Shown here piece by piece: positions 48,101-60,284 of a DNA stretch of 64,000 bases; position 1 is the first letter of the stretch, and each line of letters begins with the position of its first letter. The stretch is from Ilex aquifolium (lineage: Eukaryota > Streptophyta > Magnoliopsida > Aquifoliales > Aquifoliaceae), in assembly GCA_951799425.1 (NCBI GenBank), contig OX637399.1, positions 19,504,001-19,568,000 on the forward strand, written 5' to 3'. The notes under the pieces were generated by a model. It saw only the letters and a program-made list of their open reading frames with translations, was not told where the DNA came from and ran no database searches. Made by a program: the position numbers and the translations under genes.

Positions 48101-49712
48101 TAAGGCAAATGTGGTGGCTAATGCGCTTAGCCGGAAGTCACGCGGTGTCTTAGCTAGTGTAGCTTCCCGGGAGTGGCGGATGCTTGAGACCGTGGGCCAA
48201 TTTGGGCTGCATTATCGGGGTCGGACTCAGGGTGTTTTAGGAAGCTTGGTGGCTACGCCTTCCCTACTGAGCAGAGTGATTGAGTCCCAGAGACAGGACT
48301 CAGAGTTATCATCCATCAGGGACCGAGTGCAGGCGGGTACTGGTGACGAGGGCTGGGCCATTCACTCGGATGACAGTCTTCGGTTTAGGGGAAGGGTTGT
48401 GGTTCCCCAGTCGACGGAGCTGAGAGAGGAGATCCTCAGGGAGTTCCATTGCTCTCGTTTTGCAGTGCATCCAGGCGGCACGAAGATGTATCATGATCTT
48501 CGTCGCCAGTATTATTGGAGCGGGATGAAAAGGCAGATTGGCGATTTTGTCAGTAGATGCCTCACATGTCAGCAGATTAAGGCCGAACACCAAAGGCCAG
48601 CTGGTATGCTCCAGCCCTTGGAAGTGGCTGAGTGGAAGTGGGAGCACGTCACAATGGACTTTGTGACCCACTTGCCACGGACATCGCGGGGACATGATGC
48701 GGTGTGGGTGATAGTGGACCGGCTTACGAAGTCGGCACACTTTTTGGCGGTGCGGATGACCTTCACTCTGGAGGAATTCTGCAGGTTGTACATAAGGGAG
48801 ATAGTCCGGTTGCATGGGGTACCCGTATCTATAGTATCAGATCGGGATCCCAGGTTTACAGCTCACTTTTGGGAGAGTTTCCAACGAGCCATGGGGACTC
48901 AGTTGAGGATGAGCACAGTCTTCCACCCCCAAACGGACGGTCAGTCGGAACGGACCATCCAGACATTAGAGGACATGCTACGGGCATGCGTCCTAGACCT
49001 CAAGGGTAGCTGGGAAGAACATTTACCCTTAGTGGAATTTGCCTATAACAACAGTTATCAGGCTAGCATACGGATGGCACCCTATGAGGCACTTTATGGG
49101 AGGCCTTGTCGTTCTCCGGTTTGTTGGACTGAGGTTGGAGAAAGACCCTCTACGGGTCCAGAATTGATAAGAGACGCCTCGGAGAAGGTGGATCTGATAA
49201 GGAAGCGTCTTCTCACAGCTCAAAGCCGGCAGAAGAGCTACGCCGATAGGCGGCGGCGGCCTCTGGAATTTGAGGTGGGGGATCATGTCTTCTTGAAAGT
49301 GATGCCTAAGAGAGGAGTGGTCAGATTCGGCAAGCGGGGAAAACTGTCGCCGAGGTATATTGGGCCCTTCGAGATACTTGAGAGAGTTGGCACTTTGGCC
49401 TACAGATTGGCGTTACCGCCAACTTTATCGGGCGTTCACGCTGTATTCCATGTCTCCATGCTCCGGAAGTATACTCCAGATCCGACGCATGTTGTGGATT
49501 GGGGCGAGCTTGTTGTTGATACGGATGGAACCTTCGAGGAAGGACCAGTGCGTGTCATGGATAGTCGGGATCAGGTTTTGCGAGGCAAGACCGTGAGGCT
49601 TGTGAAGGTGTTGTGGCAGCACCGAGGAGTGGAAGAGGCAACATGGGAGCGTGAGGACACCATACGTGCCAATTATCCTTTCTTATTTGAGGATGGAGGT
49701 ACATTCTTATAG
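45129..49712 (+). pseudogene. Tekay-like gag-pol region, unit 1 (nearly whole, broken)
   Basis: The start MASGRRGRRGG is the same as in the 16465 element. The CCHC knuckle CFHCHQPGHMKRDC lies near 45987-46028 and protease DSGASHSF near 46370. RT has FVDDILIYS near 47358, and RNase H has DASKDGLGC near 47810. The integrase zinc finger includes [19 protein letters not shown] and [14 protein letters not shown], near 48470-48600. The GPY/F module is near 49340 and the chromodomain-like tail ends at 49712. The longest intact run covers RT through integrase. The frame is broken about twice, the least damaged of the three copies in this window. Confidence 0.94.
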
Positions 49713-49795
49713 TCATTTAGTGATATATATGACTGTTGCATATGCATGTGGTTGTATGTGCATGATTGTGTGAATTTCGGGGACGAAATTCTTTT

Positions 49796-49808
49796 AAGGG
49801 GGGAAGAA
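49796..49808 (+). other. Polypurine tract (unit 1)
   Basis: AAGGGGGGAAGAA lies directly before LTR 2. Confidence 0.93.
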
Positions 49809-51386
49809 TGTAAAACCCGAGAAAATTTAAACTTTTGAGAAAAATGGGCAAAACGGTAAATTGCCACTACGGTACAAGTAGTAAAACTGAATTTTTCTAG
49901 AACTCGGATGACGAAACGAACTTCACCGTTGGATTCGTCTCGCGAAAACTAGTTACCCTGTCAAATTTCATTAAATTCCGAGTTAGTCGGATTTTTCGCG
50001 TTTTACGAGGCGGTCGAGCCTCGGGAGACCCAAAAACGAAATTCTGATTTAAAATTTTAAATTTTGGGAAATAAATGACGGCAAGTTAAAATAAAAATAT
50101 TTTGAACTTGAACCGGAGCGAAATTTAATCGTTTCGGGATTAAAACGGACCCGGGAAATAAGGGCCGTGTGGCGCGTTGTAGGCCAAGTATTTAAAGAGT
50201 ATTTAAAGGGGAGAAAATCAGATTTTCTCCCCATTTTGTTCAGCCGATCAGCGTGAGAAAGAAGAGAGGGAAAGGGCTTGGGTTCTCCATCTTCTCTCTA
50301 CGATCTACGGAGATTGAGAGCTCAAATCCACTCGGGCCAAGAACAAAAGTTGTTCTCCTCGCCGAGGGCTACAAAACCATACCAAGGAGGTCGAGTTTTG
50401 GAGTGATTCGAAGAACGGGAAATTGGGAGAGTGAAGACTCCACCTCGTTTGGAGTTCTCGGAGCTTCTCAAAGTTGTTCTCTACGCTTCAAGAGGTAGGG
50501 TTCCCTCCTACCAAGGTTTATTCCACGCCTAAAATGCTTAGGTGAAATGGGTAAATGAATAGATATAGATATATATATGTATGTCATTTGCCTATGGTTG
50601 TGAAATTGGGTGAAATGGGTTGAAATCAATTCTAATTGGATTGGTAATTAGAAGTTTCTAAATGAAATTTCTAGGATTGAGTATATGAAATTAACCCAAT
50701 GTGACTCTTGGGCTATATGAAGTGTGGGCATGCTATGTGTTTATCTTGTGCTTGAAATTGCAGTATGTTATCTCTTGATAATGTGATGACATGCTTGGGT
50801 GTTGATTATGATTAAATGTTGATATATATACATGCTTGTGATATATTGACATTGTAAGGAAATATGGAAATTATATGCTTATGATATGATTTTGCCATGA
50901 AGTGTGAGAAATGTATTGTAAATGTTCATATGTCACTCATACCATATTGAACATTGTAATATTATTGAAATGGGACATCACATTTCATATGCACGGGAGC
51001 ATTGCACTTAGTGGGTGTGTGTGCATGGTGGTTGTCTTCACCACGCTTGGTGGATGACGAGTGGGCTCGGGTAAGATGGGTTGATGACCTAATCGAGTCG
51101 CACGGTTTACACGGTTGTTAGGGTTGGGGTAGTAAGAAGGGCTAGACTATCCCTCGGGTGAGAGACCCGGTGATTGGATACGCACTCCGTTGGTATAAGA
51201 GTCCATAAAGTGTGTCGGTGTACGCGGAACCGTTGGTGGAAGTCCATGAGTTCCGTGTCGGTTGGGTGCCGTTGGTGTAAGTCCATAAATATCCACCCCA
51301 AGAAAGACCCTAGAATGAAATGTCATTTGATGTACAACATAAATGACGGATTAGTACACATTGGCACTTGCATGTGTAGAGGAGCC

Positions 51387-51405
51387 GGGGGGGGGGGGGG
51401 GGGGG
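51387..51405 (+). repeat. Poly-G run, 19 bases
   Basis: The same place holds 8 Gs in LTR 1 (near 43845) and in LTR 3 (near 58940), and GGGAAGGG in the 16465 element. Confidence 0.9.
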
Positions 51406-51870
51406 CTCGGATGATATGCATGAATGGGTCTCATCTCATTCCATAGCATGGCATTGCAAATTCCATCATTGAATATAATTCCTTGCTTGGAATGTTATAA
51501 ATTGTTGTTTTGGGCATGTGAACATTTCATATGCATATAGGTTGGGGAGTAGCCTCATTAGGAGATACCCTATTGAGCGTGGCTCACCCTTTGTGGGAAA
51601 AACATTTCAGGTGTTGGGTTTGCACCGGTGGATGGCTCATTTGGGGAGCATCAAGCATGAAGGGGGCCGACATGTGGCCTTAATTTTGAGTTGTAAAGTT
51701 TTTACCAAAATTTCCATTTTTGATGTATAAATTATGGGAATTGTTGTAATGGAATTTTTATAAAGCATGTTATATGGAAAATCCTATTACTCTGGTATTG
51801 GATGAGTTGGGGAAGGTTTGGAATGGATTGGAAATGAAAAATGGAGGAAAAAGGCAAAACTGGGCAGAGA

Positions 51871-52039
51871 GTACCGGTACTGGGTACCGGTACTGTATGG
51901 TATCGGTACTGTGTACCGGTACCCCCTTTCCAGTGGGTTGACAGTACCGATACCGGGTACCGGTACTGAATGGTACCGGTACTGTGTACCGGTACCACTT
52001 TCCAGTGGGTTGACAGTACCGGTACTGGGTACCGGTACT
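51871..52039. repeat. GTACCGGTACTG array, LTR 2
   Basis: Same length and sequence as the array of LTR 1. Confidence 0.95.
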
Positions 52040-52327
52040 CTCTTCAAAATTTTCAGATTTTCACACTGCTTCGCCCTATTTTCAATCTACGTTTTCCTTC
52101 CCTCCAATGATGTAAATGGACTATAATCGAGTATAAATCATGGTATATTGAATATTGGTTGAACTCAAATGAATAATCGAATCCGGTTAACAATTGTAAA
52201 TTAAGATCCCGGTTATGGGGATGTTACTACCGTGGTGTTAGGTTGAGTGACATCCACGGGTATTTCCGCGGGTTGATGGGTGGTCAACGGTTAATAAGGG
52301 ACCCCCGGAAATTGGGGTGTCACAGCT

Positions 52328-52339
52328 TGGTATCAGAGC
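52328..52339 (+). other. Primer-binding site, initiator tRNA-Met (unit 2)
   Basis: TGGTATCAGAGC, three bases after LTR 2. Confidence 0.95.
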
Positions 52340-52681
52340 ATAGGTATGCGATTTACCTAGGGCTTGATGGGGCATGGGTCTAGACCATTGCATTCATTGT
52401 ACATTACATGTTATTTGCTTAAATTGCTACATGTTATGTGATATGTGATATGTGTATTATATGCATGGTAAAATGTGTATGGAAATGGACACACCAGGGT
52501 TAGAGAACTTAACCTTGGGAGTGGGAAAGCAAATGAACGGGAAAGTTCAAAAGCGTAAGGGTCCACTATTGGAGACATACGCTCTACTAGTGAGACAATG
52601 AGAAAGATTTGAACGTTTTAACTTTGATCCCTATCTAGGGATATTAAGTCGTTGTACCTTTGCCATTTGACGTGTGTGTAG

Positions 52682-55600
52682 ATGGCAAGTGGAAGAAGAG
52701 GACGTCGAGGCGGTGGGCGGAACAATAACCAACCACCACAGGTCTTCGATCAACAAGCGTTTACGGAAACCATGGGCATGATGGCGGCCACTGTTGCACA
52801 AGCTAGTGCAAATGCCGGACATGGAGGCGCGAGTAACCTCCAACAGTTTAAAGCACACAAACCTCCAGTCTTTATGGGAGGGGCGGACCCGATGGTGGCC
52901 GACCATTGGTTCCGACAAGTCAACAAGATCTTAGGGGCGATGGAGGTCACCTCAGACGCTACCAAGATAAGACTAGCTGCATTCCAGCTAGAGGGAGAAG
53001 CCCAATCGTGGTGGGATTGGGTGACGGCCTCGAAGAACTTAGAGGCCATGACCTGGGGAGAGTTCAAGGAGCTTTTCATGGGTAAATATTTTCCAACGGC
53101 CGTTCGACATGCAAAGGCCCGAGAGTTTCTAGATTTGAAGCAAGGGTCAATGACGGTGATGGAGTATGTGGCTAAGTTCACCGAATTAGCCCGATTTTTT
53201 GATGATTACGTGGCCAAGGTAAGAAGGTTCGAGGATGGGTTGAAGCTATCCATCCGGGGAAAGATTGTGGGCCTCCGCCTGCAAGACTTGGACTCTATGG
53301 TCGAGACAGCTATGGCCATTGAGAGGGAGGTAGACGATGCTCGAAGTATCCGTGAGGCGGGTGCTAAGGATAAGAAGAAGGAGGGCCAATCCTCTTCTTC
53401 TAGTTCGGGGAAGAAGCAGAGGACTTCTACTCCACAAGGACAACAAGGACAGGGCCGTGGCTATAAAGGCCTAGGCCAAGGTCAATTTTCCCAAGGCGGG
53501 AGAAACTTCAGGACTACCCACCAGGCAGGCCAGAAGACATGTTTCCATTGCCACCAACCGGGGCATATGAAGCGGGATTGTCCGCAGAGGCAAGGATCCC
53601 AGAGCTATGGGACACCTCAGTCCCAGTCATCAGTGGGACAGTCGCAGACACACCTTGTTCCTCCCTACCCCACCATGGGCCAGGGAAACTAGTATCAGTT
53701 CCAGGGCACTACTCAGGCCCCTACCACTTTTCGAGCGGGGACTTCGCAGTCGGGCCAGATGGACCAAAGCATGGGTCGAGGCCGAGGACAGGGCATGCAG
53801 GCCGGGACTTCGGGGACCCAGGGGCGTGTCTACGCCATTACACGTCAGGCTGAGCCAGTGGACTAGTCGGTCATTCAGGGTACATTTCTACTTTCTCGCT
53901 TATGGGCTAAAGTATTATTTGACTCTGGTGCATCACATTCATTCATTTCTGCATCATGTGTGAGAGATTTGGGCTTAGAGGTTGATGCCTTGGAAGAGCC
54001 GATGTGTGTGAATTCACCCCTAGGAGCTAGGGTGTGTGTGAATCAGATATGTCGGGGTTGTGAGCTAGAGATCTCGGGGATTCTACTCACCGTGGACCTT
54101 AGGGTTATGGACATGTCAGAATTCGATGTCATCCTTGGGATGGACTGGTTGGCGGCGCATCGGGTCGTTATTGATTGTGACAGGAAGAGGGTCACTGCCT
54201 ATACACCTGACGGTGTTTGTTTCAAGTTTCAGGGGGAAAAGCATGATGCTTTGCCTCAAGTCGTGTATGATTCACGATGGCATGGGCAATTGATGGGTTG
54301 GCTTGCGAGCCTTACCCTGGAGGACGAGGCAAGACAAGAATTGGGTCTACCTCGGGTGGTGTGAGAGTATGAGGATGTTTTTCCGAACGAGTTACCGGGA
54401 TTACCTCTCCATAGGGATGTGGACTTTAGCATTGAGTTGCATCCGGGTATTTCGCCCATTTCTATGACTCCACATAGGATGGCGCCAGCTGAGTTGCAAG
54501 AACTCAAGGTCCAATTACAAGAATTATTGGACAAGGGCTTTATTAGACCGAGTACCTCACCTTGGGGCGCTCCGGTGCTGTTTGCCAAGAAGAAGGATAA
54601 GACCCTTCGATTGTGTATAGACTATAGGCAGTTGAACCGGGTCACCATCAAGAATAGGTACCCTTTGCCGAGGATCGATGATCTGTTTGATTAGCTGAGG
54701 GGAGCGCGGGTCTATTCAAAGATAGATCTCCGCACAGGCTACCATCAGTTGAGAATTAGGGAGGCAGATATCCCTAAGACGGCGTTCAGAACGCGGTACG
54801 GGCATTTCGAGTTCACGGTGATGCCATTTGGGTTGACGAATGCCCCGGCGGCATTCATGGATCTCATGCATAGGGTGTTCCAGCCCTATTTAGATCAGTT
54901 TGTCGTAGTGTTTGTTGATGACATCCTGATTTACTCCAAGACAGAGGAGGAGCATGAGGGTCACTTAAGGATTGTTCTCCAGACCTTGAGGGACCACCAG
55001 TTGTACGCCAAGTTCAGCAAGTGTGAATTTTGGCTTACGGAGGTGAAATTTTTGGGACACGTGGTGTCGGCTTCAGGGGTATCGGTTGACCCGGAGAAAG
55101 TTGAGGCAGTTATGAGTTGGGAGAGGCCAAAGTCAGTCTTCGAGATACGTAGTTTCTTGGGATTGGTAGGATATTACCGGAGGTTCATCGAGGACTTCTC
55201 CCGACTAGCCGCACCTATGACTAGATTGACCCGGAAGGAGGTCAAGTTCGAGTGGAATGATTCGTGTGAGAAGGCATTCCAAGAACTAAAGAGGAGGCTC
55301 ACTTCAGCTCCTATCTTGATTGTTCCAGAGAGGGGGCAAAACTACACGGTGTATTGCGATGCCTCCAAGGACGGACTGGGTTGTGTCTTGATGCAGTCCG
55401 GGAGAGTGGTGGCTTATGGTTCTCGACAGTTGAAGAATCACGAGCAGAATTACCCTACGCATGATATGGAGTTGGCGGCCGTTGTCTTTGCCTTAAAGGC
55501 TTGGCGCCACTATTTATATGGTGAACAATTTGAGGTGTTTTCGGACCATAAAAGTCTGAAGTACATCTTCACTCAGCGGGACCTCAACATGAGGCAGCGT

Positions 55601-57265
55601 AGGTGGATGGAGTACCTAGAAGACTATGACTTCACATTGCATTACCACCCTGGTAAGGCAAATGTGGTGGCTAATGCGCTTAGCCGGAAGTCACGCGGTG
55701 TCTTAGCTAGTGTAGCTTCCCGGGAGTGGCGGATGCTTGAGACCGTGGGCCAATTTGGGCTGCATTATCGGGGTCGGACTCAGGGTGTTTTAGGAAGCTT
55801 GGTGGCTACGCCTTCCCTACTGAGCAGAGTGATTGAGTCCCAGAGACAGGACTCAGAGTTATCATCCATCAGGGACCGAGTGCAGGCGGGTACTGGTGAC
55901 GAGGGCTGGGTCATTCACTCGGATGACAGTCTTCGGTTTAGGGGAAGGGTTGTGGTTCCCCAGTCGACGGAGCTGAGAGAGGAGATCCTCAGGGAGTTCC
56001 ATTGCTCTCGTTTTGCAGTGCATCCAGGCGGCACGAAGATGTATCATGATCTTCGTCGCCAGTATTATTGGAGCGGGATGAAAAGGCAGATTGGCGATTT
56101 TGTCAGTAGATGCCTCACATGTCAGCAGATTAAGGCCGAACACCAAAGGCCAGCTGGTATGCTCCAGCCCTTGGAAGTGGCTGAGTGGAAGTGGGAGCAC
56201 GTCACAATGGACTTTGTGACCCACTTGCCACGGACATCGCGGGGACATGATGCGGTGTGGGTGATAGTGGACCGGCTTACGAAGTCGGCACACTTTTTGG
56301 CGGTGCGGATGACCTTCACTCTGGAGGAATTCTGCAGGTTGTACATAAGGGAGATAGTCCGGTTGCATGGGGTACCCGTATCTATAGTATCAGATCGGGA
56401 TCCCAGGTTTACAGCTCACTTTTGGGAGAGTTTCCAACGAGCCATGGGGACTCAGTTGAGGATGAGCACAGTCTTCCACCCCCAAACGGACGGTCAGTCG
56501 GAACGGACCATCCAGACATTAGAGGACATGCTACGGGCATGCGTCCTAGACCTCAAGGGTAGCTGGGAAGAACATTTACCCTTAGTGGAATTTGCCTATA
56601 ACAACAGTTATCAGGCTAGCATACGGATGGCACCCTATGAGGCACTTTATGGGAGGCCTTGTCGTTCTCCGGTTTGTTGGACTGAGGTTGGAGAAAGACC
56701 CTCTACGGGTCCAGAATTGATAAGAGACGCCTCGGAGAAGGTGGATCTGATAAGGAAGCGTCTTCTCACAGCTCAAAGCCGGCAGAAGAGCTACGCCGAT
56801 AGGCGGCGGCGGCCTCTGGAATTTGAGGTGGGGGATCATGTCTTCTTGAAAGTGATGCCTAAGAGAGGAGTGGTCAGATTCGGCAAGCGGGGAAAACTGT
56901 CGCCGAGGTATATTGGGCCCTTCGAGATACTTGAGAGAGTTGGCACTTTGGCCTACAGATTGGCGTTACCGCCAACTTTATCGGGCGTTCACGCTGTATT
57001 CCATGTCTCCATGCTCCGGAAGTATACTCCAGATCCGACGCATGTTGTGGATTGGGGCGAGCTTGTTGTTGATACGGATGGAACCTTCGAGGAAGGACCA
57101 GTGCGTGTCATGGATAGTCGGGATCAGGTTTTGCGAGGCAAGACCGTGAGGCTTGTGAAGGTGTTGTGGCAGCACCGAGGAGTGGAAGAGGCAACATGGG
57201 AGCGTGAGGACACCATACGTGCCAATTATCCTTTCTTATTTGAGGATGGAGGTACATTCTTATAG
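52682..57265 (+). pseudogene. Tekay-like gag-pol region, unit 2 (broken)
   Basis: It is the same length as unit 1 and differs at only about a dozen positions seen by eye. The domains are the same and in the same order: Gag with CCHC knuckle near 53540, PR near 53925, RT motif FVDD near 54911, RNase H, integrase, GPY/F, and a chromodomain-like tail ending at 57265. It is broken about four times, so it has decayed a little further than unit 1. Confidence 0.94.
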
Positions 57266-57348
57266 TCATTTAGTGATATATATGACTGTTGCATATGCAT
57301 GTGGTTGTATGTGCATGATTGTGTGAATTTCGGGGACGAAATTCTTTT

Positions 57349-57361
57349 AAGGGGGGAAGAA
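57349..57361 (+). other. Polypurine tract (unit 2)
   Basis: AAGGGGGGAAGAA lies directly before LTR 3. Confidence 0.93.
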
Positions 57362-59896
57362 TGTAAAACCCGAGAAAATTTAAACTTTTGAGAAAAATGG
57401 GCAAAACGGTAAATTGCCACTACGGTACAAGTAGTAAAACTGAATTTTTCTAGAACTCGGATGACGAAACGAACTTCACCGTTGGATTCGTCTCGCGAAA
57501 ACTAGTTACCCTGTCAAATTTCATTAAATTCCGAGTTAGTCGGATTTTTCGCGTTTTACGAGGCGGTCGAGCCTCGGGAGACCCAAAAACGAAATTCTGA
57601 TTTAAAATTTTAAATTTTGGGAAATAAATGACGGCAAGTTAAAATAAAAATATTTTGAACTTGAACCGGAGCGAAATTTAATCGTTTCGGGGTTAAAACA
57701 GACCCGGGAAATAAGGGCCGTGTGGCGCGTTGTAGGCCAAGTATTTAAAGAGTATTTAAAGGGGAGAAAATCAGATTTTCTCCCCATTTTGTTCAGCCGA
57801 TCAGCGTGAGAAAGAAGAGAGGGAAAGGGCTTGGGTTCTCCATCTTCTCTCTACGATCTACGGAGATTGAGAGCTCAAATCCACTCGGGCCAAGAACAAA
57901 AGTTGTTCTCCTCGCCGAGGGCTACAAAACCATACCAAGGAGGTCGAGTTTTGGAGTGATTCGAAGAACGGGAAATTGGGAGAGTGAAGACTCCACCTCG
58001 TTTGGAGTTCTCGGAGCTTCTCAAAGTTGTTCTCTACGCTTCAAGAGGTAGGGTTCCCTCCTACCAAGGTTTATTCCACGCCTAGAATGCTTAGGTGAAA
58101 TGGGTAAATGAATAGATATAGATATATATATGTATGTCATTTGCCTATGGTTGTGAAATTGGGTGAAATGGGTTGAAATCAATTCTAATTGGATTGGTAA
58201 TTAGAAGTTTCTAAATGAAATTTCTAGGATTGAGTATATGAAATTAACCCAATGTGACTCTTGGGCTATATGAAGTGTGGGCATGCTATGTGTTTATCTT
58301 GTGCTTGAAATTGAAGTATGTTATCTCTTGATAATGTGATGACATGCTTGGGTGTTGATTAAGATTAAATGTTGATATATATACATGCTTGTGATATATT
58401 GACATTGTAAGGAAATATGGAAATTATATGCTTATGATATGATTTTGCCATGAAGTGTGAGAAATGTATTGTAAATGTTCATATGTCACTCATACCATAT
58501 TGAACATTGTAATATTATTGAAATGGGACATCACATTTCATATGCACGGGAGCATTGCACTTAGTGGGTGTGTGTGCATGGTGGTTGTCTTCACCACGCT
58601 TGGTGGATGACGAGTGGGCTCGGGTAAGATGGGTTGATGACCTAATCGAGTCGCACGGTTTGCACGGTTGTTAGGGTTGGGGTAGCAAGAAGGGCTAGAC
58701 TATCCCTCGGGTGAGAGACCCGGTGATTGGATACGCACTCCGTTGGTATAAGAGTCCATAAAGTGTGTCGGTGTACGCGGAACCGTTGGTGGAAGTCCAT
58801 GAATTCCGTGTCGGTTGGGTGCCGTTGGTGTAAGTCCATAAATATCCACCCCAAGAAAGACCCTAGAATGAAATGTCATTTGATGTACAACATAAATGAC
58901 GGATTAGTACACATTGGCACTTGCATGTGTAGAGGAGCCGGGGGGGGCTCGGATGATATGCATGAATGGGTCTCATCTCATTCCATAGCATGGCATTGCA
59001 AATTCCATCATTGAATATAATTCCTTGCTTGGAATGTTATAAATTGTTGTTTTGGGCATGTGAACATTTCATATGCATATAGGTTGGGGAGTAGCCTCAT
59101 TAGGAGATACCCTATTGAGCGTGGCTCACCCTTTGTGGGAAAAACATTTCAGGTGTTGGGTTTGCACCGGTGGATGGCTCATTTGGGGAGCATCAAGCAT
59201 GAAGGGGGCCGACTTGTGGCCTTAATTTTGAGTTGTAAAGTTTTTACCAAAATTTCCATTTTTGATGTATAAATTATGGGAATTGTTGTAATGGAATTTT
59301 TATAAAGCATGTTATATGGAAAATCCTATTACTCTGGTATTGGATGAGTTGGGGAAGGTTTGGAATGGATTGGAAATGAAAAATGGAGGAAAAAGGCAAA
59401 ACTGGGCAGAGAGTACCGATAGTGGGTACCGGTACTGTATGGTACCGGTACTGTGTACCGGTACCCCCTTTCCAGTGGGTTGACAGTACCGGTACCGGGT
59501 ACCGGTACTGAATGGTACCGGTACTGTGTACCGGTACCCCCTTTCCAGTGGGTTGACAGTACCGGTACTGGGTACCGGTACTGAATGGTACCGGTACTGG
59601 GTACCGGTACTCTCTTCAAAATTTTCAGATTTTCACACTGCTTCGCCCTATTTTCAATCTACGTTTTCCTTCCCTCCAATGATGTAAATGGACTATAATC
59701 GAGTATAAATCGTGGTATATTGAATATTGGTTGAACCCAAATGAATAATCGAATCCGGTTAACAATTGTGAATTAAGATCCCGGTTATGGGGATGTTACT
59801 ACCGTGGTGTTAGGTTGAGTGACATCCACGGGTATTTCCGCGGGTTGACGGGTGGTCAACGGTTAATAAGGGACCCCTAGAAATTGGGGTGTCACA
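57362..59896 (+). repeat. LTR 3 of the tandem element
   Basis: It begins TGTAAAACCC and ends GGTGTCACA. It is 31 bases longer than LTR 1, of which 30 come from extra array sequence. The outer GTGAG follows. Confidence 0.95.
59413..59611. repeat. GTACCGGTACTG array, LTR 3 (30 bases longer)
   Basis: It has one more core pair than LTRs 1 and 2, plus several base differences. Confidence 0.95.
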
Positions 59897-59901
59897 GTGA
59901 G
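59897..59901. repeat. Target-site duplication GTGAG, right copy
   Basis: Exact match to 42263-42267. Confidence 0.93.
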
Positions 59902-60279
59902 GCTATCCAAGACATCGGTGGGTGTATCCGGTGGAGAGGTTTATTAAAGAAAATGAGCCTCTTGTTGACCCGATGTGCTTAGTTAAGCAAAATTTTTATG
60001 ATCATAAATATCCTAATATGAACTAATGTGTGCATTAGTGTGTGGATGAAGTGTAGGTGATCACCCAAAGAAGAAAAAGGAAATCCAAAAAGGTGTCCTG
60101 TATATCAGACAACTCAGCCAGAAGGCACATCCGGTATGACGCATGCAAAGGAATCAAGGAAAGAGATTAGTCACATCTGGAAGGTTTCCAGTATATTGAT
60201 TGAGGTATTTGAAAGACTATACCGATATTCTAGACATCTTATCTGATATTCCAGAATCATGACAATGAAGGACAAGACG
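59902..60279. other. Unassigned flank of the tandem element
   Basis: No coding similarity. Short words such as ATCCGGTG, ATCCGGTATG and ATACCGATATTC recur loosely here and again after 62759, so the two flanks of the solo LTR appear to be one sequence. Confidence 0.4.
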
Positions 60280-60284
60280 GAAGG
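60280..60284. repeat. Target-site duplication GAAGG, left copy
   Basis: GAAGG is repeated exactly at 62754-62758. Confidence 0.9.

Larger units (their letters stand above)
49809..52324 (+). repeat. LTR 2 of the tandem element, mosaic of LTRs 1 and 3
   Basis: At sites where the outer LTRs differ, its first ~1.8 kb agrees with LTR 3 (about eleven of twelve sites), and its last ~0.65 kb, including the array, agrees with LTR 1. It follows a polypurine tract and precedes a primer-binding site. It has a 19-base G run at 51387-51405. Confidence 0.95.
42268..59896 (+). mobile_element. Tandem Tekay/Del-like element: LTR-internal-LTR-internal-LTR
   Basis: Three LTRs (2504, 2516 and 2535 bases) and two internal regions of equal length (5037 bases) stand head to tail with one GTGAG duplication around the whole. 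Each internal region has its own primer-binding site and polypurine tract, and the middle LTR directly adjoins both types of site. A single duplication around three LTRs indicates unequal recombination between LTRs of one insertion rather than two insertions. The outer LTRs differ by roughly 18 substitutions outside the array (about 0.8% by eye), an age like that of the 16465 element. Both coding regions are broken. Confidence 0.95.

Noticed and set aside
42268-59896. Two independent Tekay insertions side by side
   Set aside because: There is only one target duplication, at the outer ends, and the middle LTR is shared and mosaic.
59902-60279. Loose ATCCGGTA-type words as another ordered array
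   Set aside because: Spacing and sequence are too irregular to separate from chance without a statistical test.
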